Assembly: GCA_003132405.1 (NCBI GenBank)
Contig: PKXQ01000115.1
Location: forward strand, 2,229-56,426
Origin: Acidobacteriaceae bacterium
GTDB lineage: Bacteria > Acidobacteriota > Terriglobia > Terriglobales > Acidobacteriaceae
Direction of reading: 5' to 3'
DNA length: 54,198 bases
The notes under the pieces are model-generated. The model had not been told where the DNA came from and did not search any database. It saw nothing but the letters and a program-made list of their open reading frames with translations. How positions within the stretch are numbered: the stretch's first letter is position 1; every line of letters begins with the position of its first letter. Shown piece by piece: positions 41,957 through 51,118 of the stretch. A program made the translations under genes and the position numbers.

Positions 41957-42700
41957 ATGATTCGCAAAACCTCCGGCACCCGGCGCCCCAGACTTGTAAG
42001 TTTTTCTGGCATTGACGGCGCTGGCAAAAGCACGCAAATCAAAGCTCTTCAATCCCGGCTAACCGACATTGGCGCCCGCGTCTTACTGGTTACATTCTGG
42101 AACGATGTTGCGAGGCTAACGTGGATCCGGGAAACGACCAGCCATACTCTATTCAAGGGCGATAAAGGGGTTGGAACTCCAGCCCGGCCGGTAAGCCGAC
42201 GAGATAAAAACGTCCAGTCATGGTATATGACAGCGCTGCGACTCGGTCTTTACTTCGTGGATGCTATCTCGCTCCGCTTCGTGGTACAGAAAGCGCTAAG
42301 AGCGGATGTGGACGTTGTAATCTTTGACCGTTATCTCTACGACGAGCTCGCGAACCTGTCATTGCGTAATAGCATCGTGCGAGCTTATGCTCGGCTGACG
42401 CTGTTGCTGGTCCCGAAACCGCATGTCAGCTTTATAGTGGATGCAGATCCGGTTCAGGCTCGCGCACGAAAACCTGAGTATCCGCTCGACTTTCTCCATA
42501 GCAGCCGTGATTCCTATCTGGCTCTGAGCGATCTGGTGGGCGGGATGACAATCCTCGCCCCGCAGTCCGTCTGGGATGTCGAGCGCCAGGTGTTACAAGA
42601 GGTTCTTGAGACGCTAACTCCCGACTCTCCGCAGGACAGGCCAGCTGAGAAGGTTGCTGGTGAGAAGCCCGGCGTCGCTGCCATGCCTCTGTGCCCCTAG
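41957..42700 (+). CDS. Thymidylate-kinase-like P-loop kinase
   Basis: 247 residues, cytosolic. Walker A VSFSGIDGAGKSTQIKALQS; a DR(Y) motif in VDVVIFDRYLYDELANLS; SFIVDADPVQARARKPEYP resembles the LID/arginine region of thymidylate kinases. The middle insertion (SWYMTALRLGLYFVDAISLR) and the tail differ from housekeeping Tmk. In capsule and exopolysaccharide loci such Tmk-like proteins are recurrent but uncharacterised; the substrate may be a sugar, lipid or nucleotide rather than dTMP. It follows the STAS gene by 36 bp. Its stop overlaps that of the convergent gene at 42697 (shared CTAG). Confidence 0.85.
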   Translation: MIRKTSGTRRPRLVSFSGIDGAGKSTQIKALQSRLTDIGARVLLVTFWNDVARLTWIRETTSHTLFKGDKGVGTPARPVSRRDKNVQSWYMTALRLGLYFVDAISLRFVVQKALRADVDVVIFDRYLYDELANLSLRNSIVRAYARLTLLLVPKPHVSFIVDADPVQARARKPEYPLDFLHSSRDSYLALSDLVGGMTILAPQSVWDVERQVLQEVLETLTPDSPQDRPAEKVAGEKPGVAAMPLCP

Positions 42701-43413
42701 TTGCCCAGCTCCGTCAAACTCACGTTTCTAAAGTATTCACTCAGCGATTTGCCGCTGGCGCTGATGTCGAGCTGCATCTGAAGGCCGCTGTCGTTGCCCC
42801 AGCCTCCGGGGAGTGGACCGGACGGATAGGTTAGGCTGAACTGTGTGTAGTCTCCATCCACATTCAGCATGTCGTAATATTCGCAAGGGAAACCGTCGCA
42901 ACTCGCATCGCCGTCGACGTGATGATAAAACCACTGAATGCGATGCCAACCCGCTCCGAGGCTGCACGTCCGCGTCGTGTTGACCCACTGGCCATGCAAC
43001 TGGTCCCACACCTGCCAGTATCCATGGTTGACGCATTCCGATCCCCACATGAATTCGTAGGGACTGTTGAAGGCAAAAGTGTCAAACTCCAGCGCTTGCG
43101 CATTATCCACCGTTTGGCTGGAAAGGTAGACGTTCCACTCCGCCACTAGATAATCGGCTGTGGTCGCGCCGATTTTCTGAACAAACAGAGCATTGGAATA
43201 TTCCGGGCCACTGATACCCAGTAGGAGATCGCCGTCAAACCCCTTCGTGGTCACGATCTCATTAATCGTACTTGTTGGTGTGTTCTGTCCGCCCGGATCG
43301 CATGACGGGTAGACGCAAGTCGTAAACGGGTTCTCCTGCATATTGGTTGCCGCTCGAAATTGCGCCGAGCAGACAACGGCGGAAAACAAGATAAACGCAA
43401 TCAGCGATTTCAT
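42697..43413 (-). CDS. Secreted protein, paralogue of the next minus-strand gene
   Basis: 238 residues. ATG 43413 begins a signal peptide (MKSLIAFILFSAVVCSAQF); the open frame upstream to 43476 is not used. The mature domain is a beta-rich, Trp- and Cys-rich fold: NAQALEFDTFAFNSPYEFMW, GSECVNHGYWQVWDQLHGQW, CSLGAGWHRIQWFYHHVDGD. The same pattern (LEFD..., xWGxEC, W.V.., W...CGLxxGWxxL) occurs in the C-terminal domain of the gene at 43470, so the two are tandem paralogues, possibly a jelly-roll carbohydrate-binding fold. No named family recognised. It follows that gene by 56 bp. Confidence 0.7.
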   Translation of the reverse strand: MKSLIAFILFSAVVCSAQFRAATNMQENPFTTCVYPSCDPGGQNTPTSTINEIVTTKGFDGDLLLGISGPEYSNALFVQKIGATTADYLVAEWNVYLSSQTVDNAQALEFDTFAFNSPYEFMWGSECVNHGYWQVWDQLHGQWVNTTRTCSLGAGWHRIQWFYHHVDGDASCDGFPCEYYDMLNVDGDYTQFSLTYPSGPLPGGWGNDSGLQMQLDISASGKSLSEYFRNVSLTELGN

Positions 43414-43469
43414 CGAATTTGTCCTAATTAAATGATATTGATCGATCGCTGGCCCAACATCCGTTCTCT

Positions 43470-44756
43470 CTACCAATAGGTGAGACTTAAGTTATCCAGG
43501 TATGTGGTATTCGCCGACTGCTTGTAGTTTCCGTCCATCTGGTAGTTGACGGTTATGCCATACCAACTGGGTGGCACCGTGAAAGGGGCATAGGTTTCGT
43601 TGATGTTGGCGGTCACACCGTTCAGCGTGATCGACTGATAGACAAGGTTATTGTTCGATTCCCGCTGGAATTGGAGGGTAAGATGGTTCCAGCCATTGGC
43701 GAGACCACACGAAGCGCTCGTTTTAGCCCATTCCTGAGTCACGTTGTTCAAGACATCCCACTCCCCTCCGCCGAGGTGGTTGCATTCTGTGCCCCAGAAC
43801 ATTCCGATTCCATCCATATACATGGCAACATCAAACTCCAACACTTGAGTCACAGCAGCATTCGTCACATAGAAGTCGGTGTCATAGATGAAGTTATGGA
43901 GACTCGGAATAAGCGTGTGATTATTGTCAGGCAGTCCCTGAGTTGAGAATTGGCCAATCACCGGGTTGTACCAGAGAACAACACCGTAAGGAGTCGTTCC
44001 ACTAGTATTGAATTGGGTTGCATCCCCGCTTTTTGATGGCGATTTGATTCCATAATCGGTCGACCACGTGAGCCCTGAGCAGGGCGAACAGTCGGCATAG
44101 TCGGGGGGAAGTTGTCCCCAGCTATTCCAGCCCTGATTAGCCTGGAGATTCGAGAGCTTGGGCTCGCTGTTCGTCACCGTGATGTTCAGGTTGGAATAAG
44201 CGGCTCCGCCACAGTAGTCCCACTCTTCCACTGTTGTGTTATAGGTTCCAGCACTCAAGCTCAACTGGGTGTTCAGGCTCGCCCCATTTACAACGTAGGT
44301 CAGTTTGTTATTAACGTAGATTCCCATCGAAGCTACGCCTTTCGCACAAGTGGCCGTCGTGGCCGTCGCCATGTAACTCACCGGCGCACTCACTTGGCTG
44401 CCGCTCGAGGGCGAGCTCACCACTACGCCAGTTTGGCTGCTGACCGTGATCGCCACCGCCGTATAGGTCGCGCCGCCACAGTAGTCCCACTCTTCCACTA
44501 CGGTGTTATAGCTGCCTGGATTGAAGGGCCAATCCGTGTTCAGGCTCGCTCCATTCACGACGTACACGAGCTGGTTGTCCACATAAAGACCCATGGACGC
44601 TACGCCCTTGGAACAGGTGGTCGTGGTCGCTGTCGCCACATAATTCACCGGGGAGCCAACCGCAGCGCCATTATTTGGAGTGCTGACAGTGACATTGGCA
44701 AACGCCGAGGTCGCCAGCATCAAAAGCGTAAAAACAAAGCAGTGGGTAGTCTTCAT
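43470..44756 (-). CDS. Secreted protein: two Ig-like repeats plus a beta-rich domain
   Basis: 428 residues. ATG 44756 follows GGGAG; signal peptide MKTTHCFVFTLLMLATSAFA. Two near-identical Ig-like repeats of about 90 residues follow (VTVSTPNNGAAVGSPVNYVA ... VEEWDYCGGATY; then VVVSSPSSGSQVSAPVSYMA ... VEEWDYCGGAAY), each with two cysteines. The C-terminal domain of about 230 residues matches the whole mature part of the downstream gene (VLEFDVAMYMDGIGMFWGTE, CGLANGWNHLTLQFQRESNN, TTYLDNLSLTYW). Likely a surface or matrix protein, perhaps binding the glycan; inference only. Confidence 0.75.
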   Translation of the reverse strand: MKTTHCFVFTLLMLATSAFANVTVSTPNNGAAVGSPVNYVATATTTTCSKGVASMGLYVDNQLVYVVNGASLNTDWPFNPGSYNTVVEEWDYCGGATYTAVAITVSSQTGVVVSSPSSGSQVSAPVSYMATATTATCAKGVASMGIYVNNKLTYVVNGASLNTQLSLSAGTYNTTVEEWDYCGGAAYSNLNITVTNSEPKLSNLQANQGWNSWGQLPPDYADCSPCSGLTWSTDYGIKSPSKSGDATQFNTSGTTPYGVVLWYNPVIGQFSTQGLPDNNHTLIPSLHNFIYDTDFYVTNAAVTQVLEFDVAMYMDGIGMFWGTECNHLGGGEWDVLNNVTQEWAKTSASCGLANGWNHLTLQFQRESNNNLVYQSITLNGVTANINETYAPFTVPPSWYGITVNYQMDGNYKQSANTTYLDNLSLTYW

Positions 44757-45195
44757 TCAGGGGCTCCCGTGAATCTGGTCTCGAACGCGTGCTTGTGGAA
44801 TCACAAGTTCTGAAGTGCCTAACAATATGGACTAGGCCCCGACGCGAACGGGACGTTGCCCCTGTCGTCTCGATGATCGATTTCACGATCCGAGATTCCG
44901 CAGTGTTGCCCAAACAGTAATACAGCGTTCTGGGTATGGTCAATCAGAAATGTATTGACATTGCCACTCAGAAGTACATCGTCCTTTGCGCGATGATCGG
45001 GAGCGTTGCGCCGAGCAGCTGTCGACACGAGATTCGGGGCTTGCGGAGCAACTCGTGGTAAAGATTTGGCAACTAAAAGCCGTCTCCGGAAGGCAGCGCG
45101 CGAGGCCGATGTCGTTGCGCTTTCCCGTCCCGCCGTGGGGTTCTTCACGCTAAATTTCGGTCTTTCTGGGACTGCATTTCTTGAGGATTGGCCAA
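44757..45195. other. Divergent intergenic region, 439 bp
   Basis: No supported coding sequence; overlapping frames on both strands lack ribosome-binding sites and protein-like composition. TTGACA occurs near 44956, but I see no matching -10 at 16-18 bp. GAGG about 8 nt before ATG 45196 is the ribosome-binding site of the next gene. Confidence 0.4.
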
Positions 45196-47442
45196 ATGAC
45201 CCTTCGTCGCCGCTGCCTGCCTTTCATTATCGTTTCTTTGTTTTCTTTCGTACTCGTGATCGCGAGCACAGGCTGCGGGGGCTCTTCGAGCGGCTCTACG
45301 CCCCCGGCCAAGACACTCAAGTCGGTCACACTAGCGCCCTCCAGCGCGAGCATCGCAGTGGGCGCTACGCAGCAGTTCGTCGCCACGGCGACCTATAGCG
45401 ATGGTTCGACTGCCAATGTAAGTTCGACCTCCAGTTGGACGGCGGCGCCTGCGTCAGTCGCGACTGCAAGTGCGAGCGGCCTGGCCACAGGAGTAACTGC
45501 CGGCTCGACCATGATGAGTGCATCGTTCAGCGGAATGACCGGAAATGCGTCACTTACTGTGACCGCAAAGGCCCTCACATCGATCTCGGTTGCCCCCGCC
45601 AGCGCGAGCATTGCAGTCGGCGCTACGCAGCAATTCGCCGCCACGGCAACCTATAGCGATCACTCGACCGCCAACGTGAGTTCGACGGCCAGTTGGACGT
45701 CCGTGCCTGCATCAATTGCAACTACAAGTTCGAGCGGCTTGGCAACAGGCGTAGCTGCTGGCTCGACCGCGATAAGTGCATCGCTAAGCGGGATCAGCGG
45801 CAGCGCATCGCTAGCCGTGACGGCGACGGTTAGCGGAGGAGCGAACGTCACAATGTGGCATTTCGATGCTCAACGCACCGGGTTGAACCCGAACGAGCAA
45901 TTGCTGTCGCCAGCCACCGTAACTCCTAAAACCTTTGGCAAGCTTTTTTCTTACTCGTTGGACGGGTACGAGTATGGGCAGCCGTTGCTGGTGTCGAACC
46001 TGGTCATCAACGGTGGCACGCACAATGCGGTATTCGCAGCGACCGAGAACGACAGTGCGTATGCCTTTGACTCCGATAATTACAACAACGGTATGCCGTT
46101 GTGGCAGGTTTCGTTGCTCCAGACGGGCGAAACTCCGATGAAGGATGGCCCTATCCAACCTGTACAGGGCGTTACCTCAACGCCGGTAATCGATCTGACG
46201 TCGAACACGATATATGTGGTTTCGACGCAAACACTAACTTCAACGGGCGCCTCGACCTTCCGCCTCAATGCGCTGGATATCACCACAGGGTCCCAAAAGT
46301 TCGGCGGGGCGGTAACCATTAAGGCTTCGGTTCCGGGTACGAACTCTGACTCGCAGAACGGCGTCGTCTATCTAAATACATCCTGCGTCCAGCGCGCGGC
46401 CCTGCTCCTAGCCAATGGCACGGTTTACATTGGTTTCGGCGGTTGTCATAGCGGATGGTTGCTGGCCTACAATGCGACGACCCTGGCTCAAACTGGCGCT
46501 TTCAATATGAGTCCTAACATGAACGGTGAGGGTACGTATGGCGGTGCGGGGGGCGTGTGGATGGGCGGCGGCGGCCCGGCTGCCGATGATAACGGTAACA
46601 TTTACGTCACGACAGGCAACGGCCCTTGGGACGGGCAGACGTCCTGGGGCGATTCGGTGATGAAGTTTTCGAGCAACGGGCAACTTCAGCTGCTCGACTA
46701 CTTCACGCCCGACGATTATCACTACATGAATTGCAACGACGCCGACTTGGCGTCGGGCGGCTTGTTGCTGATTCCAGGTAGCACCGAAGCGCTGGCGGCA
46801 GGAAAAACCGGAAAGCTCTATCTGGTGAACACGACCAACCTTGGCCATGAGCAGGCTGATGATGTGGGAGCGACGCAAACCGTGCCCGGCGTCTTGTCTG
46901 ACCAGGGTTACGACCCGTATCCGGCAAGTTGCACCGACAGCCAGGGAACATGGACCACGGACGTCAATTCCTACGAGTTCTTCTCGACGGCATCCTACTT
47001 TAACGGATCGGTATATGTCGGAATAACTCCGACGGCAACAGAAATACCCGTCGGGATCGTGGAGTTTCAATATTCGGGAACATTGATGCCAACACTGGAC
47101 AGTGCACCCGCCATGCAGCTCGGCAGCAATGGCACGACCGCTTTCATTTCAGCCGATGGCACAGCCAACGGAGTCTTGTGGGTGATCGATCACGGCCAGC
47201 CGCTTCAAAACCAAAATCCAGATGGCGCGGCGCCGACTGCGGCGACACTCCGTGCCTATGATGCTGACAACCTGGCAACGGAACTGTATGACAGTGAGAT
47301 GAACCCGGGAGATACCCCAGGATACGGAATCAAGTTCACTTCGCCAATCGTTGCAAATGGGAAAGTCTATATTGGGACCGGCCATGATCTGGTGACAGTG
47401 CCAAATCCGAAAGGTGAATTGGACGTCTACGGTTCGAAATAG
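45196..47442 (+). CDS. Lipoprotein with two Big_2 domains and a PQQ-type beta-propeller
   Basis: 748 residues. ATG 45196 follows GAGG by 8 nt. Lipoprotein signal (MTLRRRCLPFIIVSLFSFVL, lipobox IASTGC). Two bacterial Ig-like group 2 domains of about 85 residues follow (SVTLAPSSASIAVGATQQFV; SISVAPASASIAVGATQQFA), nearly identical at protein and DNA level. Residues about 220-748 form a PQQ/WD-like propeller (MWHFDAQRTGLNPNEQLLSP, NAVFAATENDSAYAFDSDN, GKVYIGTGHDLVTVPNPKG); the repeated 'create, store, display' strands are typical of PQQ-like repeat proteins without proof of cofactor. Surface-anchored; substrate or partner unknown. Confidence 0.85.
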   Translation: MTLRRRCLPFIIVSLFSFVLVIASTGCGGSSSGSTPPAKTLKSVTLAPSSASIAVGATQQFVATATYSDGSTANVSSTSSWTAAPASVATASASGLATGVTAGSTMMSASFSGMTGNASLTVTAKALTSISVAPASASIAVGATQQFAATATYSDHSTANVSSTASWTSVPASIATTSSSGLATGVAAGSTAISASLSGISGSASLAVTATVSGGANVTMWHFDAQRTGLNPNEQLLSPATVTPKTFGKLFSYSLDGYEYGQPLLVSNLVINGGTHNAVFAATENDSAYAFDSDNYNNGMPLWQVSLLQTGETPMKDGPIQPVQGVTSTPVIDLTSNTIYVVSTQTLTSTGASTFRLNALDITTGSQKFGGAVTIKASVPGTNSDSQNGVVYLNTSCVQRAALLLANGTVYIGFGGCHSGWLLAYNATTLAQTGAFNMSPNMNGEGTYGGAGGVWMGGGGPAADDNGNIYVTTGNGPWDGQTSWGDSVMKFSSNGQLQLLDYFTPDDYHYMNCNDADLASGGLLLIPGSTEALAAGKTGKLYLVNTTNLGHEQADDVGATQTVPGVLSDQGYDPYPASCTDSQGTWTTDVNSYEFFSTASYFNGSVYVGITPTATEIPVGIVEFQYSGTLMPTLDSAPAMQLGSNGTTAFISADGTANGVLWVIDHGQPLQNQNPDGAAPTAATLRAYDADNLATELYDSEMNPGDTPGYGIKFTSPIVANGKVYIGTGHDLVTVPNPKGELDVYGSK
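45313..45825 (+). repeat. Tandem Big_2 domain duplication
   Basis: Two units of about 255 bp encode the two Ig-like domains. Long identical stretches (for example around GTTCGACTGCCAATGTAAG versus its copy 240-260 bp later) show a fairly recent duplication. It may support recombination-driven change in domain number. Confidence 0.7.
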
Positions 47443-47482
47443 CACCGCGGCTCGCGAACACTCCCGCTATCGTCGACGGGTT

Positions 47483-47554
47483 GGCGAAGCACATTGCCAG
47501 AGTGGCGAAGCACTACGATCCGTGTGTTTTCAATTCCTGCGCTTTCAATTCCTG
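47483..47554. repeat. Short direct repeats between convergent genes
   Basis: GGCGAAGCAC at 47483-47492 and 47504-47513; TTTCAATTCCTG at 47528-47539 and 47543-47554. They lie in the 126-bp spacer between the PQQ-type lipoprotein gene and the convergent DUF5666-like gene. No terminator with a T-tract is visible. Confidence 0.6.
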
Positions 47555-47568
47555 GACAACGCTTCAAT

Positions 47569-48492
47569 CTACTTGCTCGAAGCTGAGTTTATGGTAATCG
47601 CATTGGCCACATAGCGACCGCCGTCGAACTCCGTGGTTACCGTCACATCCGCCCCTTCGTGGAGATCCCGGCTTATCGGTAAGCGCGCAGAATCAAAAAC
47701 TATCTGATAACGTTTGTCGTCGCGTGGATCAATCAGCGCCAGCAGCCCGGAGTGCAAGTCAAGGGACGCGATGTTGCCAACGAACACAAATGTAGCTCCC
47801 GGAGTCGCCAGGATAGAGATCTCGCTCGCCACACCGTGGCCCTTGTTGTCTGAGCGGAATTTGACTGAGATCAGCGTCCCCTTGGCCAGATTCAGGTTCG
47901 GATCCAAATCTACATCCAAAGATCTCATGTCTGAAGAGCCCTGATTCGAGGCTGCCTGACCCGAGCGAACAATCGCGGCGCCGGCAGGCACGCGCAGTTT
48001 GACCGGTTCACGAGATAGATCGTTAAGAATGGTCAATTCATGCTCGGCGGGATTGTAGTTCAGCACCTGACCCTGGCACTCGCCTTCCGGCAATAGCGAC
48101 AACATGTGAATGCTGCGCGCAAAGACGGTCGTTCCGTCGAGCACGGTCTCAACCGAGATATGGTCGCCAGCACGCAGATCGCGCACGGAGGTTCGCAGTC
48201 CATCACGGTAGACCTGAGTACGGGCGTCGAAAAGAACCTTTAGCGATTTACCACCATAGACATTCAGCGTGAACTGGTCGCGAACCGTATCTACTCCACG
48301 GATCGCGCCACCGATGACGGTGCTCTTTCCGCGGGGCGTTGCGGGCAGATCGGACAGAGCAATGGATGCCCCTTCCACTCTTGCTGCAGGCGGATCGCCG
48401 GGATCCTGTGCTGACTTTGAGACTGCGGACGACGAAGACACTTGCGCAAACGCCACGCTGCTGAGCATGGCTATGGCTAATAAACGACTCAT
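47569..48492 (-). CDS. Secreted DUF5666-like protein
   Basis: 307 residues from ATG 48492 (GTG 48501 alternative). Signal peptide MSRLLAIAMLSSVAFAQ. The mature part has two or three OB-like beta modules of the DUF5666 type: VIGGAIRGVDTVRDQFTLNV, TQVYRDGLRTSVRDLRAGDH, GECQGQVLNYNPAEHELTIL and FVFVGNIASLDLHSGLLALI. Family members are periplasmic proteins of unknown function, common in Acidobacteriota. It is divergent from the TPR gene at 48686. Confidence 0.75.
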   Translation of the reverse strand: MSRLLAIAMLSSVAFAQVSSSSAVSKSAQDPGDPPAARVEGASIALSDLPATPRGKSTVIGGAIRGVDTVRDQFTLNVYGGKSLKVLFDARTQVYRDGLRTSVRDLRAGDHISVETVLDGTTVFARSIHMLSLLPEGECQGQVLNYNPAEHELTILNDLSREPVKLRVPAGAAIVRSGQAASNQGSSDMRSLDVDLDPNLNLAKGTLISVKFRSDNKGHGVASEISILATPGATFVFVGNIASLDLHSGLLALIDPRDDKRYQIVFDSARLPISRDLHEGADVTVTTEFDGGRYVANAITINSASSK

Positions 48493-48685
48493 TGAGCACA
48501 CCTTTTTCTGTTACCTAGATTGTCGGCGTGTATTGGATGGTATGAAGTGCAAAGGAGTGGCCTCAAAAGTCTTTTCGCGGGCAAATACGTCCCTTTTAGC
48601 CGGACAACGCATTCCGGCCCAGCGCATCCAAATTCAAGCTCACAAGGCTACTCCAGCAGATACTTGGGGAAGGCGAAAACCAACC

Positions 48686-49870
48686 ATGTTTACTAAACGA
48701 CTAAGCTTACTAGCGCTAACTGCCGTTATAGTCGCCTCGGGGTCTCGGATTGCCTGGGCGGGGGATATTAAACTTACCGTCCCCAAGCGAAGCCAACTTA
48801 CTCGCGTGCAGAGTCTCAATCGCGAAGGCGTTGACGCCGTTCGTAAGCAACAGTTCGAAAAAGCGGAAACGCTCTTTTATAAGGCCTATCTTTTCGATCC
48901 CGCTGATCCTTTTACGCTGAACAACCTGGGCTACATTTCAGAACTGCAGGGTAAGTTGGAGCGCGCGCAAAAGTTTTATGCGCTGGCATCGGAACAGGCC
49001 AATGATGCTTTCATCGACCGCACCAATGCGAAGCGCTTGGAAGGCAAGCCCATGCGAGACGCATTCGACAGTCTCCAGGACATGCCGATGCAGGTCAACC
49101 GCCTGAATGTTGAGGCGATTCGGCTTTTGTCAGAGAATCGCGCTCCGGAAGCCGAACTTCTTCTGCAACAGGCATTGGCGATCGATCCGAAAAATACATT
49201 CACGCTGAACAATATGGGAGTGGCCAAGGAAGAGCGAGGCGATTACGACGAGGCGCTGAAGGATTACATGGCGGCCGTTGATTCGCAATCCTCGGAGCGG
49301 GTCGTTGTCACATTGAAACGGGCCTGGAGAGGAAAGCTGGTCACCGCGATGGCCGCCGATAGCGCCAAAAAGCTGCGGGAGCACATACAAAACGCGTCCA
49401 CCGATCCGGCGCGGGCTGCCTTACTTGCCGCGCGCGGAGTTTCAGCGACGAATCGCAATGACTGGCCAGAGGCGAGGCAAGACTTCCTCCAGTCCTATTC
49501 TCTTGATCCCCACAACGCATTTTCCATCAACAACGTCGGTTATATCGCGGAAAAGGATGGCGACCTGGAGACCGCGGAGTTTTTCTATGCAAGAGCCAAA
49601 AAGGCTGAAGATGCCAATGACCGAGTTGGACTCGCGACTCGACGCTCCGCGGAAGGAAAGCATCTTTCGGCAGTCGCCACCGAAAGCGACCAGAAAGTTG
49701 ACAGCAAGCTTGTCCAGGAAAACCTGATGAGGCGCCGCCAATCAGGCCCTGTCGAACTGAAGCATCGCGACGGCACGCCGGTAGTGGAATCCACGACGCC
49801 TCCAGAAGCGCAATCCTCAGTTACCTCATCGGCCGTGTCCCAATCACCAGTGTCACAGCCACACCAATAG
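48686..49870 (+). CDS. Exported TPR protein
   Basis: 394 residues. The open frame begins at 48269, opposite the previous gene, but ATG 48686 starts a signal peptide (MFTKRLSLLALTAVIVASGS, cleavage near AWA-GD). TPR pairs: FTLNNLGYISELQGKLERAQ (about 75-110), FTLNNMGVAKEERGDYDEAL (about 170-205), FSINNVGYIAEKDGDLETAE (about 275-310), separated by longer helical spacers. C-terminal tail rich in Ser, Thr and Gln. Periplasmic scaffold; it may act with the TPR/beta-barrel export protein or the downstream nucleotidyltransferase-like gene, 21 bp away. No direct evidence of partner. Confidence 0.8.
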   Translation: MFTKRLSLLALTAVIVASGSRIAWAGDIKLTVPKRSQLTRVQSLNREGVDAVRKQQFEKAETLFYKAYLFDPADPFTLNNLGYISELQGKLERAQKFYALASEQANDAFIDRTNAKRLEGKPMRDAFDSLQDMPMQVNRLNVEAIRLLSENRAPEAELLLQQALAIDPKNTFTLNNMGVAKEERGDYDEALKDYMAAVDSQSSERVVVTLKRAWRGKLVTAMAADSAKKLREHIQNASTDPARAALLAARGVSATNRNDWPEARQDFLQSYSLDPHNAFSINNVGYIAEKDGDLETAEFFYARAKKAEDANDRVGLATRRSAEGKHLSAVATESDQKVDSKLVQENLMRRRQSGPVELKHRDGTPVVESTTPPEAQSSVTSSAVSQSPVSQPHQ

Positions 49871-49891
49871 CAATTATGGATTCTTACAAAT

Positions 49892-51004
49892 ATGAATAAC
49901 ACAATTTTCCCGATTGGTTCGAGTAAGTCGCTGACTATCCTTTCCCGTCTGCTGTTGCCCGGCCAATTTGACGTACCACCTCCGTCCACGGCTGCAGAGT
50001 TGAATATGGACATCGCGGAAATCAGCCGGGAAGAATTCGACGATATGCTGGCACTGGCTAACTCCCATCACGTGGTGATGCGCGGGTTAGAGGTTTTTCT
50101 CCAGATCATTCGTGACATCGGTGACGAGGTCCGTGCAGAGTGGGCGGCAAGCGCGCTCGCTGCGGAACATGCGCGTATCGAAAAGGCGATCTCCTTTCTA
50201 CAGCCGATTTGTGCAACGTTCCAGGCGGAAGGATATGACGTCACGGTCATCAAATCGCTCGATCACTGGCCCGACCTCGGCAGTGATCTCGATCTCTACA
50301 CAAACGCAAGCTCGGCGGATGTACTCCAACTGATGACGCGGAGTTTCGAAGCACAAGTTGCCTCCCGCAGCTGGGGAGATCGCCTGGCGCGCAAATGGAA
50401 TTTCGTTATAACCGGACTACCCGAGGCCGTTGAGATTCACATGGGCCGCCTCGGCCAGACCGGAGAACAGGTCGCAATCGCCGCGTCGTTGGTCAGACGC
50501 GCCCGGCTTGTTCCGGTTGGAACCCACATGTTTCGGGTGCCCGCTGCAGAGGACCGCTTGATGATTTCGACCTTGCAACGAATGTACCGCCATTTCTACT
50601 TCCGGTTGTGCGACATTGTCGATACTGCGGCGTTGTCCGAAACCGACGCGATCGATTACGAGGATCTGCGCTTCTCCGCCAAAAGTGCGGGCATCTGGAA
50701 AGGTGTGGCGAGTTACCTTGCAATTGTGTCGGACTACTTGGAAAACTACCGCGGCAAAGGTCTTGCTCTGCCGCCGTTCGTGAAGGCCGCGGCGAGATTT
50801 TCTGGTGCTGATGTTTTCTTCAGCCGAGGTTTCCTGCGCATCCCGATTATGCCGCAATCCGCCAAGCTCTATGGCTCGCAACTAACTACCCTATTGTTGA
50901 ATCGGGAACTAAAGAACAGCGTCAGACTTAGTTTGCTGCCCTGCCTGGCCACAGTTGCCGTCGTAGGGCAGAAGATCACGGGAAGCGATAAGGGAATCTG
51001 GTAG
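49892..51004 (+). CDS. Nucleotidyltransferase-like protein (NTP_transf_5-like)
   Basis: 370 residues, cytosolic. The region VTVIKSLDHWPDLGSDLDLY (residue about 115-135) holds the GSDxD motif of pol-beta-type nucleotidyltransferases, in which the two Asp bind metal. The later Asp may lie in EAVEIHMGRLG. The N-terminal and C-terminal parts are helical (EEFDDMLALANSHHVVMRGL; VASYLAIVSDYLENYRGKGL). Proteins of this type are common in exopolysaccharide and exosortase loci, with unproven function. It lies 21 bp after the TPR gene and closes the glycan locus. ATG 49892 has no strong Shine-Dalgarno. Confidence 0.65.
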   Translation: MNNTIFPIGSSKSLTILSRLLLPGQFDVPPPSTAAELNMDIAEISREEFDDMLALANSHHVVMRGLEVFLQIIRDIGDEVRAEWAASALAAEHARIEKAISFLQPICATFQAEGYDVTVIKSLDHWPDLGSDLDLYTNASSADVLQLMTRSFEAQVASRSWGDRLARKWNFVITGLPEAVEIHMGRLGQTGEQVAIAASLVRRARLVPVGTHMFRVPAAEDRLMISTLQRMYRHFYFRLCDIVDTAALSETDAIDYEDLRFSAKSAGIWKGVASYLAIVSDYLENYRGKGLALPPFVKAAARFSGADVFFSRGFLRIPIMPQSAKLYGSQLTTLLLNRELKNSVRLSLLPCLATVAVVGQKITGSDKGIW

Positions 51005-51051
51005 GCAGATGATCCGACAATGCTGCGGTCTGGTTCTATGACGTGGTTGCG

Positions 51052-51097
51052 TGATCCGGCTCTCTGATCCGGTTCTCTTATCTATGACTAGATAAGA
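51052..51097. terminator. 13-bp tandem repeat and 9-bp inverted repeat between convergent genes
   Basis: TGATCCGGCTCTC and TGATCCGGTTCTC lie in tandem at 51052-51064 and 51065-51077. They are followed by TCTTATCTA-TGAC-TAGATAAGA (51076-51097), a perfect 9-bp inverted repeat with a 4-nt loop. It sits between the convergent nucleotidyltransferase-like and VWFA genes; AT-rich, so a weak bidirectional terminator or protein-binding site. Confidence 0.55.
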
Positions 51098-51118
51098 CTC
51101 AGCGGCGTCTGCTACTAC

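Noticed and set aside
44112..44813. 233-codon plus-strand frame opposite the Ig-like secreted gene
   Set aside because: Its repeats mirror the Ig-like repeats on the other strand; no independent evidence.
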